DNA of 25,668 bases from contig CAJUJI010000019.1 of assembly GCA_910586875.1 (NCBI GenBank), positions 1 through 25,668 of the forward strand, in the 5' to 3' direction. Shown here piece after piece: positions 23,820 through 25,668 of the stretch (positions are counted from its first letter, which is position 1; every line of letters begins with the position of its first letter). The translations under genes were made by a program, and so were the position numbers. The notes under the pieces were generated by a model, which did no database searches, was not told where the DNA came from, and saw only the letters and a list, made by a program, of their open reading frames with translations. Source of the stretch: an uncultured Anaerotruncus sp. Its GTDB lineage: Bacteria > Bacillota > Clostridia > Oscillospirales > Ruminococcaceae.

Positions 23820-23878
23820 TTTGCTCTGTTACTCTAAGGATGGCCTTATTACTATTACCAGACTATGGAGGTGTTTTT

Positions 23879-25231
23879 ATGAGTACAGGCCCAGTTTCCC
23901 TTGTTGTGTTAGTTTTATGTATCACCCTGCTGATCGTGATGATTTGCAAGCTGAAAATCCATCCATTTTTCACCCTCATCGCGGTTGCGATCATCGGCGG
24001 GTTGGGCTTTGGCCTGGACCCCAGCACCATCATGACCACCGTTACCAGCGGCTTTGGCAGCACCATCGGTTCGATTGGTATTGTCATCGTTCTGGGCTGC
24101 GCAATCGGTATCATTCTGGAGGAAACCGGTGGTGCGTTTGTGCTGGCAAACACCATGCTGAAAATGGTAGGAAAAAAGCGCTCAGGGCTCGCGATGTCAC
24201 TCACCGGCTATCTGGTTTCGATTCCGGTATTCAGCGATTCGGCCTTTGTTATTATGTCGCCTGTAGCACGTGCGCTCTCTGCGCGCAGTGGCATCCCGCT
24301 CGTTTGTCTGGCAGGCTGCCTGAATGCGGGAATTCTTGCCACCCATGCAATGGTTCCGCCCACCCCCGGTCCGATTGCGGCGGCCGGTGTATTCGGCGCA
24401 GATTTAGGCATGGTAATTCTTGTGGGGCTTTGCGCCGCCATCCCTTACACGCTGGCAGCCTCCCTTTGGGCGAACAGCGGTTATCTGCGGCGTAAATATC
24501 CGTACATCGCAAAGATGGAGCATATCTCTAGTGACGATGACTTTGAGATCAAGAGCGACCAACAGCTCCCCAGTAAGCTTCTTTCGTTCGGCTGTATCCT
24601 GCTTCCCGTGCTGCTCATTTGTATCAACTCGTTTGCCGGGCTATTTTTGCCCGCCGAATCCACCACCATGAAATGGCTGGCTTTTATTGGCTCACCGGTC
24701 TTTGCACTTTCGGCAGGACTGATTGTTGCACTGTTTTTGGACCCCAGCCGCCTGAACAGAGAGCAGGTTTATAGCTGGTTTAGCGCAGGCGTTGAAAAAT
24801 CCGGCTTTATCGTATTGGCAACCGGCGCAGCGGGCGCATTCGGCGCAATTCTGCGCGCAACCGACGTCGGCAATTATCTGGGCAACCTGATCGCCAGTAC
24901 AGGACTTCCCTCGGTGTTCGTCCCGTTCATTATCACTGCAATGATCATGGCAGCGCAGGGCTCCGCCACCGTCTCTCTGATGACCGGTGCGGCGATCACC
25001 GCGCCGATGATCGGTGCGCTGGGGCTGCATCCTGCAATCGCTACTATGGCAGTGGCCGCCGGCGCAACCTTCGCAACCCACGCCAATTGCAGCCACTTCT
25101 GGGTTGTCACCAAAATGTGCGATGACATGCCTCTGGATGAGGGCTACCGGCTGGTCACCATCCAAACTGCATTGGGCGGCTTCGCTTCAATTTTGATTGT
25201 CTGGCTGCTTTCGTTTGTCATTCTGCCCTAA
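23879..25231 (+). CDS. GntP family permease
   Basis: The 450-residue membrane protein matches the GntP gluconate:proton symporter family, with about 12-14 hydrophobic segments and typical motifs such as EETGGAFVLANTMLK, SIPVFSDSAFVIMSPVARAL, HAMVPPTPGPIAAAG and, late, AQGSATVSLMTGAAIT and THANCSHFWVV. Substrates of the family are gluconate and other hydroxylated or aliphatic carboxylates; the one here is unknown. The ATG at 23879 follows GGAGGT. The amidase gene begins 17 bases after its stop, so they form an operon, probably controlled by the adjacent two-component pair. Confidence 0.92.
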   Translation: MSTGPVSLVVLVLCITLLIVMICKLKIHPFFTLIAVAIIGGLGFGLDPSTIMTTVTSGFGSTIGSIGIVIVLGCAIGIILEETGGAFVLANTMLKMVGKKRSGLAMSLTGYLVSIPVFSDSAFVIMSPVARALSARSGIPLVCLAGCLNAGILATHAMVPPTPGPIAAAGVFGADLGMVILVGLCAAIPYTLAASLWANSGYLRRKYPYIAKMEHISSDDDFEIKSDQQLPSKLLSFGCILLPVLLICINSFAGLFLPAESTTMKWLAFIGSPVFALSAGLIVALFLDPSRLNREQVYSWFSAGVEKSGFIVLATGAAGAFGAILRATDVGNYLGNLIASTGLPSVFVPFIITAMIMAAQGSATVSLMTGAAITAPMIGALGLHPAIATMAVAAGATFATHANCSHFWVVTKMCDDMPLDEGYRLVTIQTALGGFASILIVWLLSFVILP

Positions 25232-25248
25232 GCTTTAGGAGGTAATTT

Positions 25249-25668
25249 ATGTTCACCTCACCCTACGAGAACAACCTTTTTCAGCTCCAACTCGCGCTTT
25301 CCAATCGGGAGGTTTCCGCAGTAGAGCTGACACAGTATTACCTGGACCAGATCAAAGCCTATGACGGTAAGCTTTGTGCGATCACAAATTTAAACCCATC
25401 GGCACTGGATCAAGCCGCCGCACTGGACCACGAGCGTGCAGCCGGAACGGTCCGTTCCCCGCTGCATGGAATCCCCCTGCTCATCAAGGATAATTTTGAC
25501 CTGCAAGGAATGCCTACAACCGCCAGCTGCGCAGCGCTCAAGGAGAGCTATCCTGCGCAGGATGCCTTTGTCATCGGCCGGCTGCGTCGCGCGGGTGCCC
25601 TATTTTTGGGGAAAACCAATCTTTCTGAATTCGCGCGCCACGGACTGACGGTTGGCTCCCTCATAGGG
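25249..25668 (+). CDS. Amidase signature family protein, truncated by the window edge
   Basis: Only the first 140 residues are present and the frame stays open to the last base. The amidase-signature N-terminus is clear: SAVELTQYYLDQI, then PLHGIPLLIKDNFD with the catalytic lysine Lys80, then LRRAGALFLGKTNLSEFA. The Ser-Gly-rich loop with the other two catalytic residues would lie just beyond the edge. Members hydrolyse amides to acid and ammonia; GatA-type, nicotinamidase-like and allophanate hydrolase-like members all share this start, so the substrate is open. AGGAGGT lies 5 bases before the ATG. Coupling to a GntP permease suggests uptake of an amide-bearing acid. Confidence 0.88.
   Translation, partial: MFTSPYENNLFQLQLALSNREVSAVELTQYYLDQIKAYDGKLCAITNLNPSALDQAAALDHERAAGTVRSPLHGIPLLIKDNFDLQGMPTTASCAALKESYPAQDAFVIGRLRRAGALFLGKTNLSEFARHGLTVGSLIG

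Overview
The window looks like chromosomal DNA of a Gram-positive anaerobe of the class Clostridia, probably an Oscillospiraceae-like gut bacterium. This is inferred from moderately high GC, AGGAGG-type ribosome binding sites, sigma-A promoters of the TTGACA/TATAAT type, SecD and SecF as separate single genes, NrdR, a lactate-racemase nickel chelatase, the NifU-like/GGGtGRT gene pair typical of anaerobes, and TRAP and GntP carboxylate carriers. I see no rRNA, tRNA, CRISPR array, integrase, transposase or phage gene. Species cannot be named from the sequence alone.

The left part (1-8.5 kb) is mostly housekeeping: larC (nickel cofactor insertion), a type-I-fold aspartate aminotransferase-like enzyme, purB, the secD-secF pair behind a near-consensus promoter with a structured leader, a sugar isomerase/epimerase-like TIM barrel, and nrdR with a strong terminator.

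At 8.6-10.4 kb a two-gene transcription unit, with its own promoter and terminator, encodes a NifU-like scaffold protein and a GGGtGRT family protein. To my knowledge the biochemical role of this module is not established. From 10.5 to 19.2 kb lies what reads as a catabolic and regulatory region. It holds a homoserine-dehydrogenase-like oxidoreductase with a C-terminal SAF domain behind a sigma-54-like promoter, a convergent PucR-type regulator, and then a rightward cluster of a dihydroorotase-like amidohydrolase, a three-part TRAP transporter and a YhcH/YjgK/YiaL protein. The gap between the regulator and the cluster holds a run of palindromes that repeat an extended -10 motif. A terminator-like hairpin separates the binding-protein gene from the two membrane-subunit genes.

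From 19.2 to 25.7 kb there is a sensory block. A leftward FIST gene is followed by a membrane-free chemoreceptor signalling gene. Divergent to it are a LytS-type histidine kinase and a response regulator with a SARP-like output domain, then a GntP permease and the start of an amidase cut by the right edge. Direct repeats spaced 11 bp lie upstream of the permease and are a candidate site for the response regulator. Together the right half suggests sensing, import and hydrolysis of cyclic or linear amides and carboxylates, but no substrate can be assigned from sequence.
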